A stretch of DNA of 64,000 bases from CAVQKZ01 sp963837325 (GTDB lineage Bacteria; Actinomycetota; Actinomycetes; Mycobacteriales; Jatrophihabitantaceae): assembly GCA_963837325.1 (NCBI GenBank), contig CAWIMV010000001.1, positions 1,922,001 to 1,986,000 of the forward strand, written 5' to 3'. The notes under the pieces were generated by a model that was given only the letters and a program-made list of their open reading frames with translations, ran no database searches and was not told the origin of the DNA. Position 1 is the stretch's first letter. Every line of letters starts with the position of its first letter. This document shows positions 33,997 through 42,869 of the stretch, piece by piece. Both the position numbers and the translations under genes were made by a program.

Positions 33997-35880
33997 TCAG
34001 GCTAGCCAGTCGCACTCGGGCCCGGCGGCGCCGCCGGACAGGCGGAGATAACCCGGTCCGCGGTCGAAGAACGGCTGATTTCCCGGCCGTTCGGCCCGCA
34101 TTCGCTGCCGCAGTTCGCCGGTCGCAGCCAGGTCGGCGCTCGGCTCGTCGTCGGATCCGGTGACGACGACGCCGTAGTCCGCCGCCGCGCTGCGCCGCGA
34201 GACCTTGGCCCACAGCACGTCGCGCACGACCAGGTCGACGTCTCGGTCGAGCGGATCGCCCCAGCCGCCGCCACCGGTCGTGCGGATCCGGATCACGGTC
34301 CCGGCCGGGACGAACTCGGCGTCGACCAGCGCGTCGACGTCGTGCTCGCGCTCGGTGCCGGGGTCGACGGTCACCTGGAACGGCTTGCCAGCCTTGCCGC
34401 CGCGGACCCCCCAACAGGCCAGGATCGACCGGTCGGCGATCGACATGAAGTGCCCGTCCTTGCGCATGCGGATGTGCTTCTCGTAGCCGAGACCGCCGCG
34501 GAACTGCCCGGCGCCGCCGGAGTCGAGCGCCAGGCCGAGACGCTCGACGACGAATGGGAAGCGCGACTCCGTGAACTCGCTCGGCAGGTTGCGCGAGTCC
34601 GGCACGACGTGGATCGTGTCCTCGCCGTCGGCGTAGTAGCGCCCGCCCGATCCGCCGCCGAGCACCTCGCGCATCAGGTAGGGCTCGCCAGCGTCGTCCT
34701 CACCGTATACGCCGGTGTAGCGGATCGTCTCCTGGTCAGCCGGCATGCGACCGTCGACGGCCTTGGCCACGACGCCGGCGAGCACGCCGAGCAGCCGCAG
34801 GATCACGAAGGTCCGCGCGTTGGTGGGTGCGGGGAACACCGGCGTGAGCAGCGTGCCCGGTGGCGGGAAACGCATCTCGATCAGCTCGACGACACCCTCG
34901 TTGACGTCCAGTTCGGCCATCCGGTCGGGCGAGTCCGCCAGGTTGCGCAGGATCGGGGCCAGCCACTTCTTCAGGAAGTTGCCGTCGGCGTAGTTGCCGC
35001 AGTGGTTGATCGGGCCCTTGGCCTGCGCAGCCGTGCCGGTGAAGTCGACGATCAGCTTCGGCCCACCCGGCTCGTCGTCGCCGACCTTGGTGAGCGTGAT
35101 GCGCTGAGTGTGCAGCCGCGGCTCGTCGACTCCGTCGTGCTCGGCATAGTCCTCCCAGGTCCAGGTGCCGCTGGGAATCTTGGAGAGGATTTCGCGGCGG
35201 TAGGTTTCCGCCGTACCGGCGACGATGGCGTCGAAGCAGGCCTCGACCGTGTCGCGGCCGTAGCGCTCGAACAGCTCGGCCAGCCGGCGCGAGCCCATCA
35301 GGCAGGCCGAGCACTCCGCGTCGAGGTCGGCGGCCAGGGACTCGGGCATGCGCGAGTTGCGGGTCATGATCGTCAGCGCGGCGCGGTTGGGCACGCCCGC
35401 GTCCCACAGCTTGATCGGCGGGACCATCAGCCCTTCCTCGTACACGCTGGTGGCGTGGCTGGGCATCGAGCCCGGCACCGAACCGCCGATGTCGTCGTGG
35501 TGGCCGAACGCCTGCACGAACGCGACAACGTCATCGTGGTCGAAGACCGGAACGGTGACACACAGGTCGGGCAGGTGGCCGATGCCGCCTTCGGAGCGGT
35601 AGACGTCGTTGTGGAAGAACACGTCGCCGGGACGCATCGACTCGAGCGGGAAGTCGCGCGCGACCGGATGCACGAGGGCGCTGTAGGAGCGGCCGGTGAG
35701 CTTGCGCAACAGCCGGTCGTGGATGCCGGCCCGGTAGTCGTGGGCGTCGCGGATCATCGGCGAGCGCGAGGTGCGCCCGATTGCCGTCTCAACCTCCTTC
35801 TCGATGGCGGCCAGGCTGCCGGCGATCACCTCGAGCAGGACCGGGTCGACCGCGCCGGCGTTGTCCGTCAACGTGGTCAC
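33997..35880 (-). CDS. hyuB: hydantoinase/oxoprolinase B-type subunit
   Basis: This 627-residue HyuB-family protein contains the conserved RSPMIRDAHDYRAGIHD, FFHNDVYRSEGGIGHLPD and GHHDDIGGSVPGSMP metal-site regions. With HyuA it forms ATP-dependent hydantoinases, 5-oxoprolinases or acetone/acetophenone-type carboxylases. The GTG overlaps the hyuA stop by 4 bp. The substrate is unknown. Given the neighbouring barbiturase, an ATP-dependent ring opening or carboxylation in heterocycle breakdown is plausible but not shown. Confidence 0.87.
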   Translation of the reverse strand: MTTLTDNAGAVDPVLLEVIAGSLAAIEKEVETAIGRTSRSPMIRDAHDYRAGIHDRLLRKLTGRSYSALVHPVARDFPLESMRPGDVFFHNDVYRSEGGIGHLPDLCVTVPVFDHDDVVAFVQAFGHHDDIGGSVPGSMPSHATSVYEEGLMVPPIKLWDAGVPNRAALTIMTRNSRMPESLAADLDAECSACLMGSRRLAELFERYGRDTVEACFDAIVAGTAETYRREILSKIPSGTWTWEDYAEHDGVDEPRLHTQRITLTKVGDDEPGGPKLIVDFTGTAAQAKGPINHCGNYADGNFLKKWLAPILRNLADSPDRMAELDVNEGVVELIEMRFPPPGTLLTPVFPAPTNARTFVILRLLGVLAGVVAKAVDGRMPADQETIRYTGVYGEDDAGEPYLMREVLGGGSGGRYYADGEDTIHVVPDSRNLPSEFTESRFPFVVERLGLALDSGGAGQFRGGLGYEKHIRMRKDGHFMSIADRSILACWGVRGGKAGKPFQVTVDPGTEREHDVDALVDAEFVPAGTVIRIRTTGGGGWGDPLDRDVDLVVRDVLWAKVSRRSAAADYGVVVTGSDDEPSADLAATGELRQRMRAERPGNQPFFDRGPGYLRLSGGAAGPECDWLA

Positions 35881-37973
35881 GACGTCTCCGCGGCGACCAG
35901 CAGGTTGCCGTACCCGTCGACCCGGACACTGAAGCCGGGATGCAACGGCACCGTGGAGCCGTACTCCTCCACGATCGCCGGGCCCGCTATGACGTCTCCT
36001 GGCGCGAGGTCGGGGCGCCAGTAGACAGCGGTGTCGATGTAGCCCTGTTCCGCGTCGAAGCAGACCGGCCGGCTACCGCTGCGCGCGCGCGCCGTGTCGC
36101 CGTCGCCGCGCTGCTGTTGCCGCAACCGCGGCCGCTGGATCGGTCCGATCCCCGACACCCGCAGGTTCACCCACTCGACGTGCTGCCCGGGGTCGGCGCG
36201 AAAGTCGTAGCCGTACAGCGCCCGATGGGCGTCGTGGAATCGCCCGGCCACGCCGTCAGCTGCCGCCGCGTCCACTGCATCGGCATCGACCGGCACCCGG
36301 ACCTCGAACGCCTGCCCGTAGTAGCGCAGGTCGGCCGTCCGGACGAACCGGTGCTGATCTGACGCGAAGCCCTCGGTCGTCAGGGCCGCAGCGGCCTCGC
36401 GCTGCAGATCCGCGAAGATCTCCTCGACGGCCTGCGGGTCGAGATCGTCGTGCCGCCGCACGGCAGTACGCACGTAGTCGTTCTTCACGTCCACGGTCAA
36501 CAGCCCGAACGCGGACACGTTGCCGGGATTCGGCGGCACGAGGACGCCGCGCAGGCCGAGGATGTCGACGAGGCGGCACAGCAGCAGCGAGCCGGATCCG
36601 CCGAAGGTCGTAAGCGTGAAGTCCCGCACGTCCAGCCCGCGTTTGACCGTGAGCTGGCGCAGCGCGTTGGCCTGGTTCCAGGCCGAGATCTCCAGGACGC
36701 CGGTGGCGCAGGCCTCGGTGCTCAGCTCGAGCCGCTGGGCCAAAGCGGCCAGGCCGGCGCGCGCCGGTGCCACGTCGAGTGGCACCTCGCCGCCGAGCAG
36801 ATGCGGCGGGATACGGCCGAGCACCACGTGGGCATCGGTGATCGTGACGTCCGTTCCGCCGGTGCCGTAACACAGCGGGCCCGGCTCGGCGCCGGCCGAC
36901 TTGGGACCGACCTTCAGCGCGCCTTCGGGCGACACCCAGGCGATCGAGCCGCCGCCGGCGCCTACGGTGACCACATCGATCATCGGGATCTTGGACGGGT
37001 ACGCACCGACGTGGCCCTCAGTGGTGAGCGTCGGCTCGCCGGCGAGCACGACCGACACGTCGGTGGACGTGCCGCCGCCGTCACAGGTGAGTACCCGGTC
37101 GAAACCGGCCGTGCGCGCGATCAGTGCCGCGCCGAGAGCCCCGGCGGCCGGGCCACTCAGCACGGTGGTGATCGGCTGGTGCACGACCTCGTCAGCCGAC
37201 AGCACGCCGCCGTTGGACTTCATCACGTAGAACGGCAGGTCGTGGTCGCTCAGGGTCGCGAGCCGCTCACTGATCGCGCGCACGTACTGCGCAACCTTCG
37301 GCTTGACCGCCGCGTCGACCAGCGTCGTCATCGACCGCTCGTACTCGCGGTACTCGCGCAGCACCTGCGACGAGATAGAAACGACGGCATCGGGATGCTC
37401 CCGTGCGAGGACGTCGAGCATCCGCTCCTCGTGGTCGGGGTTCGCGTAGGCGTGCAGGAAGCAGACGCCGAGCGTGTCGATGCCACGGCCCCGGAACCAC
37501 CGCGCCACCTGGGTCGCGCGCTGCTCGTCGAACGGCCGGAGCTCGGCACCGGTGTGGTCGAGCCGGCCGCCGACCGTCTTGACCAGATGGGCCGGGACGA
37601 TCCGCTCGGGCTTCACCCAGAAGTAGGAGTTGCCGTAGCCGTCGGGCACGGACTGGCGAGCGATCTCGAGCACGAACTCATAGCCCTCGGTGGTGATGAA
37701 GCCGAGCTGCTTGACCTTGCCTTCCAACAGCTGGTTGGTCGCGACCGTGGTGCCGTGGCTGACCGCGGCAACGTCGGCACCGGCCGCGCCGAGCTGGCCG
37801 AGGATCTTGTGGACGCCGGCCATGAAGCCCTGCGCCGGGTCGGCGGGCGTCGACGGCGTCTTCGTCGTGTACAGCTGCCCGGACCGCTCGTCGAAGGCTA
37901 CGACGTCGGTGAACGTGCCACCGGTGTCGATGCCGATGCGGATGTGCGCGGACTGCGCGGAACCCATGGCCAC
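35877..37973 (-). CDS. hyuA: hydantoinase/oxoprolinase A-type subunit
   Basis: This 698-residue HyuA-family protein has the actin/hexokinase-like ATP-binding start GIDTGGTFTDVVAFD (14-28), an AVSHGTTVATNQLLEG block, and the LTCDGGGTSTDVSVV phosphate-binding motif in the second domain. It starts with GTG at 37973 or ATG at 37967; neither has a clear ribosome site. It is the first gene of the operon hyuA-hyuB-phzF-CoA transferase-arcC-barbiturase, with 4-bp overlaps at three junctions. Upstream lies palindromic element copy B. Confidence 0.88.
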   Translation of the reverse strand: MAMGSAQSAHIRIGIDTGGTFTDVVAFDERSGQLYTTKTPSTPADPAQGFMAGVHKILGQLGAAGADVAAVSHGTTVATNQLLEGKVKQLGFITTEGYEFVLEIARQSVPDGYGNSYFWVKPERIVPAHLVKTVGGRLDHTGAELRPFDEQRATQVARWFRGRGIDTLGVCFLHAYANPDHEERMLDVLAREHPDAVVSISSQVLREYREYERSMTTLVDAAVKPKVAQYVRAISERLATLSDHDLPFYVMKSNGGVLSADEVVHQPITTVLSGPAAGALGAALIARTAGFDRVLTCDGGGTSTDVSVVLAGEPTLTTEGHVGAYPSKIPMIDVVTVGAGGGSIAWVSPEGALKVGPKSAGAEPGPLCYGTGGTDVTITDAHVVLGRIPPHLLGGEVPLDVAPARAGLAALAQRLELSTEACATGVLEISAWNQANALRQLTVKRGLDVRDFTLTTFGGSGSLLLCRLVDILGLRGVLVPPNPGNVSAFGLLTVDVKNDYVRTAVRRHDDLDPQAVEEIFADLQREAAAALTTEGFASDQHRFVRTADLRYYGQAFEVRVPVDADAVDAAAADGVAGRFHDAHRALYGYDFRADPGQHVEWVNLRVSGIGPIQRPRLRQQQRGDGDTARARSGSRPVCFDAEQGYIDTAVYWRPDLAPGDVIAGPAIVEEYGSTVPLHPGFSVRVDGYGNLLVAAETS

Positions 37974-38034
37974 GAGTCAACTGGCCACCCCCGCCGAAGT
38001 CGTTGGCAGATCCTGCCGAGGAACCACCCGCAGG

Positions 38035-38098
38035 GTGACGGATTCTCATGATCAGAGACGGCGATTTTGCCGTCTCTGATCAAGGAAATACGTCACTC
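38035..38098. repeat. palindromic repeat element, copy B
   Basis: The whole 62-bp core folds into one long hairpin. A perfect 14-bp inner stem TGATCAGAGACGGC (38049-38062 with 38069-38082) surrounds a GATTTT loop. It is extended by outer arms GTGACGGATT/AATACGTCAC (38035-38044, 38087-38096) with a few mismatches. The reverse strand matches copy A (8803-8869) almost base for base over its first 45 nt. It lies between divergent hyuA and the flavin-reductase-like gene. Confidence 0.8.
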
Positions 38099-38137
38099 GA
38101 GGTGGGATCGTTGGCCGGGCCGCTAGCCTTCGCAGCC

Positions 38138-38650
38138 ATGAGCTCAGCTGCGCAGTGGGGCGACGACGGCAACGCGTTCGAGGACATCGTGGGCTATCTC
38201 GACTATCCGATGTTCGTCGTCACCACCGTCGCCGGCGAGCAGCGCGCCGGCTGTCTGGTCGGTTTCGCGACTCAGGCGAGCATTCGCCCGCGCCGGTTTC
38301 TGGTCGGCATCTCCGACAAGAACCGCACCTACCGCATTGGCGCGAACGCGGACCGGCTGGCCGTGCACGTGCTTGCGGCCGGCGAGGACGGGCTGGCCCG
38401 GCTGTTCGGGGAACAGACCGGCGACGACATCGACAAGTTCGCCCAGTGCGACTGGCAGCCCGGCCCGGAGGGGGTTCCGGTGCTCACCGAGGCGGCGGCC
38501 TGGTTCAGCGGGCGGATCCTGGAACGACTGCGCCTCGGCGATCACGTGGCGTTCCTCATCGAACCGGATTCCGGCCAGCGCCACGAAAGCCTGGGTAGCG
38601 TGATCAAGTTCTCTGACGTCCGCAATCTCGAGCCCGGCCACGGCGCGTGA
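38138..38650 (+). CDS. flavin reductase-like domain protein
   Basis: This 170-residue protein of the flavin-reductase/FMN-binding split-barrel family has VGYLDYPMFVVTT near the start, GCLVGFATQASIRPRRFLVGIS (about 39-60) as the flavin-binding core, and a GDHVAFLIEP strand near the C-terminus. Such proteins reduce flavin for partner monooxygenases or simply bind FMN. The ATG at 38138 lies behind a TAGCCT box. It sits between the two pyrimidine-type operons but on the opposite strand, so membership in that system is uncertain. Confidence 0.8.
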   Translation: MSSAAQWGDDGNAFEDIVGYLDYPMFVVTTVAGEQRAGCLVGFATQASIRPRRFLVGISDKNRTYRIGANADRLAVHVLAAGEDGLARLFGEQTGDDIDKFAQCDWQPGPEGVPVLTEAAAWFSGRILERLRLGDHVAFLIEPDSGQRHESLGSVIKFSDVRNLEPGHGA

Positions 38651-38684
38651 GCCCGAACCGGACCAGCCGTGCCAGGCTGGGCGG

Positions 38685-38939
38685 GTGAAGCTCAAGCTCG
38701 ACCTGCACGACATCTACAACCGCGGCGGCGACATCGACCGGGCATTGCACGCCATCATCGCCGAAGCTGTTGCCAAGAAGGCGCCGCTGGTCGAGATAAT
38801 CCCGGGCAAGGGCTCCGGTCAGCTGAAGAAGCGGGTCTTGCGCTTCTTGGAGCAGGACGAGATCAAGGCGCAGTACCACCGCGTCGAGAAGGACTCGAAG
38901 AACTTCGGCCGGGTCTTCGTCCACTTCCGCTGGAAGTAG
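38685..38939 (+). CDS. small stand-alone Smr-domain protein
   Basis: This 84-residue protein matches the Smr domain found at the C-terminus of MutS2, a nicking or RNA-binding nuclease fold. It has the LDLHDIY start motif (5-11, compare LDLHG) and the IIPGKGSGQLKKRV block (38-51, compare the H/PGxGxGxL signature). Stand-alone Smr proteins of this size are common in actinobacteria. It starts with GTG at 38685, 34 bp after the flavin-reductase-like gene. Confidence 0.85.
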   Translation: MKLKLDLHDIYNRGGDIDRALHAIIAEAVAKKAPLVEIIPGKGSGQLKKRVLRFLEQDEIKAQYHRVEKDSKNFGRVFVHFRWK

Positions 38940-38947
38940 CGCCGGGC

Positions 38948-39871
38948 TCAGTTGACGATGTCGTCGGGCTTGCCACCGTGCTCGAAGGAGGTTGCGGCGT
39001 CGCCGAGCAGCGCGTCGGCGTGGCGGCGGATCAGCCCCAGATTGCGATCGGCGAGATGGTCGAACGGCTGCGGCACCGACGAGCCCGGCGTGAGCGACGC
39101 GAGGGCGGTCGCCGGATCCAGCCGGGCGCTGATCCAGCACTCGTGCGACGCTGCCCGCGCCACGACCTCGGCGATGGGCGTGACGATCATCGAGTTGCCG
39201 AAGTAGATGACGCCGGCCGGGTCGACTCCGGTGCAGTTGGCCCCGATCACGTATACGTGGTTGTCGTAGGCGCGAGCTCGGTTCGTCAGTTCCCAGATGT
39301 CTGCCGACCGCAGCAGCGCCGACGGCCGGCAGATGATCTCGGCGCCCTTGATCGCGGTGATGCGCGACAGCTCGGGATAGTCGCCGTCGAAGCAGATGAT
39401 CAGCCCGATGCGGCCGAGCGGGGTTTCCACGACGCAGATGTCCTCGCCCGGAGTCACCCAGCCGCCGCGGTCGGCTCGCTCGCCGCCGAAGGGGTGGGTC
39501 TTGCGGTAGACGCCGAGCAGCTCGCCAGCCGGGCCGACGAGCGCGGCCGCGTTGTAGACGATGCCGCGCTGCGGCCCGCGCTCGTAGCTGCCGACCACCA
39601 GGTGGATGCCGAGTTCGGCGGCCACCGCCGAGAACGGGTCGAGCACCGGGCCGGGGATCTCGGACACCAGCTCCCACAAGGTTTCGACGTCCACTCCAGG
39701 GGTGAACCCGGTCGTGGCCGACTCGGGCAGCACGACCAGCTCGGCGCCCGTCGCGGCCACGCAGTCACGGACGTAGGACACCGCGCGGCGGCTGTTGCCG
39801 GCGATCGATTCGGCGCTCAGCGGCGCCGACGAAGGCGCCAGCTGCACCGCGGCCACGGTCAATTCACGCAT
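38948..39871 (-). CDS. carbon-nitrogen hydrolase (nitrilase superfamily amidase)
   Basis: This 307-residue nitrilase-fold enzyme has the catalytic triad Glu50 (VLPESATTG), Lys124 (YRKTHPF) and Cys160 (IICFDGDYPE). Family members hydrolyse amides or N-carbamoyl compounds. As last gene of the permease/molybdenum-hydroxylase operon, with a 1-base TGATG overlap to the CoxG-like gene, it probably acts on a pathway amide or ureide. Candidates are malonamate (to malonate plus ammonia), ureidomalonate, or N-carbamoyl-beta-alanine. The choice is not settled by sequence. Confidence 0.85.
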   Translation of the reverse strand: MRELTVAAVQLAPSSAPLSAESIAGNSRRAVSYVRDCVAATGAELVVLPESATTGFTPGVDVETLWELVSEIPGPVLDPFSAVAAELGIHLVVGSYERGPQRGIVYNAAALVGPAGELLGVYRKTHPFGGERADRGGWVTPGEDICVVETPLGRIGLIICFDGDYPELSRITAIKGAEIICRPSALLRSADIWELTNRARAYDNHVYVIGANCTGVDPAGVIYFGNSMIVTPIAEVVARAASHECWISARLDPATALASLTPGSSVPQPFDHLADRNLGLIRRHADALLGDAATSFEHGGKPDDIVN

Positions 39872-40491
39872 CAGCGCCGCCTCCGTCCGAGCAGTGACCC
39901 GACGAGCACGCCGGCCAGCGCGATGGCCGCACCGACGACGGTGCCGCGGACGAAGCCGTCACCGCCGATCGCGGAGCGGCCGGACGCCGGAGCCACGTAC
40001 ACGCCGGGCTCGGCCGGTGCGGCGCCGGGCTCGCGCGCCGGTGCCACCGCTTTGCCGGTCAGCACGTCGTCGACCGAGCTGAAGAACTCACCCGCCATCT
40101 TCTTGGCCACGCCGACCAGCATGCGCTGGCCGACTCCGGCGATCACTCCGCCCACGACCGCGTCCGCGTCGTAGGTCAGCGTGGTCGCGCCGTCGCCGTC
40201 CTCGGCCAGCGACACCCGTACCTCGGTGCTCACCGTCCCCGGGCCGCCCGCCCCGGACGCTCTCATCAGGAACGAGTTCGGTTCCTGCTGATCGCTGAGC
40301 TGCACCTCGCCGGCATAGGTGCCCTTGATCGAGGCGACGCCCGCGGTGACCACCATCCGGTACGCGTCGGGGCCGGTGCTCTCCAGGCGTTCGCAGCCCG
40401 GAATGGTGCGCACCAGCACCGCCGGGTCGTTGAGCGCCGTCCAGACCCGCTCGATCGGGGCGTGCAGCGTGGTGTCACCACTGACCTTCAC
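39871..40491 (-). CDS. CoxG-like SRPBCC protein with C-terminal membrane anchor
   Basis: This 206-residue protein has a CoxG/START-like domain (about 1-145, beginning MKVSGDTTLHAPIERVWTAL), a proline/alanine linker, and a C-terminal transmembrane segment (about 183-201) ending in RRRR. CoxG proteins recruit molybdenum hydroxylases to the membrane or bind cofactors such as menaquinone, which would link the adjacent hydroxylase to respiration. It overlaps coxL-like gene by 4 bp. Confidence 0.85.
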   Translation of the reverse strand: MKVSGDTTLHAPIERVWTALNDPAVLVRTIPGCERLESTGPDAYRMVVTAGVASIKGTYAGEVQLSDQQEPNSFLMRASGAGGPGTVSTEVRVSLAEDGDGATTLTYDADAVVGGVIAGVGQRMLVGVAKKMAGEFFSSVDDVLTGKAVAPAREPGAAPAEPGVYVAPASGRSAIGGDGFVRGTVVGAAIALAGVLVGSLLGRRRR

Positions 40492-42869
40492 AGTGAAGTC
40501 CCTTCGTGCCGAGCGCGGAGCTCGAACAGGTCGCTCGGCGAGATCGGCATGGCTCTGATCGGGAAACCCTCGGCATCCTCGATGGCGGCGGCGAACGCGG
40601 CTGCGCCGGGGATGACGCCGGCCTCACCCGCCCCCTTGATGCCGAGGGGGTTCAGCGGTGACGGCGTCTCGAGGTGGTCGATCTCGATCCGCTCCGGAAC
40701 CTCGCTCACGTACGGCATGAGGAAGTCCATGAACGACGCGTTCTGCAACTGGCCGGAGTCGTCGTAGGCCATTCGCTCGTACAGGGCGCCGCCGACACCC
40801 TGCGCGACGCCGCCGTGGATCTGGCCCTCGACGATGCGCGGGTTGATCAGCCGTCCGCAGTCATGTACGACGCAGTACCGCAGGATCTTGATCTCGGCGG
40901 TGTCCGGGTCGGTCTCGACCACCACCGCATGCATGCCGCTGGCGAACGTCGATTGCATCGGCGAGAAGTAGTCGCGGCCTTCGAGACCAGGCTCGTCGTC
41001 CTCGTCGACGGGAGGCTTGCTGGTATCGCCGACCGCGAACTGCGTAGCCGCCTGGGCTGCGTCGTCGAACGCGTAGCGCAGCGGGTTGGACAGCACAGCC
41101 ACCGTGCCCAGGCTGATCTCGGCACCGGGCACGCCGGCAACCCGCACCATGCCGTCGATGATCTCGAGATCGTCGGGGTTGGCCTCGAGCGCGTCGGCCG
41201 CGATCTTCAGCGCCTTGGCCCGGGCGACCCGTGCGGCCAGGGCAATGGCCGAGCCGCTCATCACCGCGGCCCGCGAGGCGAACGTGCCGACCGCGTAGCC
41301 GAAGCGCCGGGTGTCGCCGGTGACCACCTCGACGTCGGACATCGGCACGCCCAACTCGTCGGCCACGATCTGGGCGAACACCGTCTGGTGCCCCTGGCCT
41401 TGCGAGGTGAGTCCGGTCGCGACCTTGACCTTGCCCGAGGGCTCGATGACGACGTGGCCGCCCTCGTACGGTCCGACGCCGGTGCCCTCGACGTAGCAGG
41501 CCAGGCCGATGCCGACGCGCCGTCCCTCGGCGCGAGCCGCGGCCCGGACCGCTTCGAACTCGTCCCACCCGACCAGCTTCTTCAGCTTCTGCAGCGATAC
41601 CGGGTAGTCGCCGGAGTCGTAGATCAGCGGCCGGCCGTCCTGGAACACCAGCCCGTGGTCGTAGGGCATCTCCTCGGGCCGGATGAAATTGCGTTCCCGG
41701 ACGACGGTGCGGTCGATACCGAGTTCCGCCGCGATGGCATCCATCGTGCGCTCCATGACGAACACGCCCTGCGGCCTCCCGGCGCCGCGGTACGGCGTGA
41801 CCATCACGGTGTTCGTATAGAGCGAGTCGAACTCGACGCGGTACGCGCCCGGCTTGTAGGGACCGACCAGCTGGGTCGAGGTGATGATCGGCACGATCAG
41901 GCCGTACGGGATGTACGCGCCGTGGTCGTGCCAGAACCGGACGTCGAGGCCGAGCAACCGACCGTCGTCGTCGAAGCCGACGCGGACGTGATGCAGCTGC
42001 GATCGCTCATGCGCGCTGGAGATGAAGTGCTCGCGGCGGTCCTCGACGAACTTGACCGGCTGCCCGAGCAAGCGGGCCGCCCACGGCACCAGCACCTCTT
42101 CGGGCCACGGATGCATGATCTTGACTCCGAAGCCGCCACCGACGTCGGGGGTGATCACGTCGACGTCGGCGAGCGACAGTCGCAGTTTGGTGGCGACGGC
42201 CGCGCGCACGCCGGTCGAGGTCTGCGTCGACGTCCACAGCCGCAGCCGATTGGCCTCGGTGTCCCAGCGGGCCAGCACGCCGCGGCCTTCGAGCGGGGTC
42301 GAGGCCGAACGCTCGATCGAGAGGTCCAGTTCGAGGACGTGCGGCGCAGTCCGCAGGGCGGCGTCGAGGTCGCCGACGGCCTGCACCATGTTGGCCGCGA
42401 CGTTGCCCGGCACATCCGGGTGCACGAGGTGTTCCGCAGCCCGCGCCGCCTCGACGCCCACCACCGGCGGCAGTGGCCGGTACGTGACGGCGATGCGCTC
42501 AGCCGCGTCTTCGGCGAGGTAGCGGTCGCGGGCGACGACCATGACGATCGGCTCGCCGACGTGGTTGACGACGTCGCGAGCGAGGGCGTACTGGGTCCGG
42601 CCCTGGGTGAGCGTCGGGTGCGGGATCAGCAACGGCAGCGGATCGGCGAGTCGGTCGGGCAAATCCTCATAGGTGTAGATCGCCACCAGGCCTTCGACGT
42701 CGAGCGCGGCGGTGACGTCGATGTCGAGCACTTCGGCGTGGGCATGCGGGCTCCGCACGAACGCGCAGGCGAGGGCGTCGTGGCCGAGGTCGTCGAGATA
42801 GGCACCGTGGCCGCGCACCAAGCGGTCGTCCTCGACACGGACGACCGATTCACCGAACATCTTGGTCAT
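40488..42869 (-). CDS. molybdenum hydroxylase, large (molybdopterin) subunit
   Basis: This 793-residue subunit of the xanthine oxidase/CO dehydrogenase family binds the molybdopterin cytosine dinucleotide cofactor. The active-site loop reads PYRGAGR at residues 359-365, the form II type, not the AYxCSFR loop of true CO dehydrogenase. The catalytic glutamate is Glu749 in KGAGEAGVIP. It is therefore a hydroxylase of an N-heterocycle or aldehyde. Neighbours suggest a pyrimidine such as uracil or thymine. The ATG at 42869 overlaps the [2Fe-2S] subunit stop by 4 bp. Confidence 0.93.
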   Translation of the reverse strand: MTKMFGESVVRVEDDRLVRGHGAYLDDLGHDALACAFVRSPHAHAEVLDIDVTAALDVEGLVAIYTYEDLPDRLADPLPLLIPHPTLTQGRTQYALARDVVNHVGEPIVMVVARDRYLAEDAAERIAVTYRPLPPVVGVEAARAAEHLVHPDVPGNVAANMVQAVGDLDAALRTAPHVLELDLSIERSASTPLEGRGVLARWDTEANRLRLWTSTQTSTGVRAAVATKLRLSLADVDVITPDVGGGFGVKIMHPWPEEVLVPWAARLLGQPVKFVEDRREHFISSAHERSQLHHVRVGFDDDGRLLGLDVRFWHDHGAYIPYGLIVPIITSTQLVGPYKPGAYRVEFDSLYTNTVMVTPYRGAGRPQGVFVMERTMDAIAAELGIDRTVVRERNFIRPEEMPYDHGLVFQDGRPLIYDSGDYPVSLQKLKKLVGWDEFEAVRAAARAEGRRVGIGLACYVEGTGVGPYEGGHVVIEPSGKVKVATGLTSQGQGHQTVFAQIVADELGVPMSDVEVVTGDTRRFGYAVGTFASRAAVMSGSAIALAARVARAKALKIAADALEANPDDLEIIDGMVRVAGVPGAEISLGTVAVLSNPLRYAFDDAAQAATQFAVGDTSKPPVDEDDEPGLEGRDYFSPMQSTFASGMHAVVVETDPDTAEIKILRYCVVHDCGRLINPRIVEGQIHGGVAQGVGGALYERMAYDDSGQLQNASFMDFLMPYVSEVPERIEIDHLETPSPLNPLGIKGAGEAGVIPGAAAFAAAIEDAEGFPIRAMPISPSDLFELRARHEGTSL

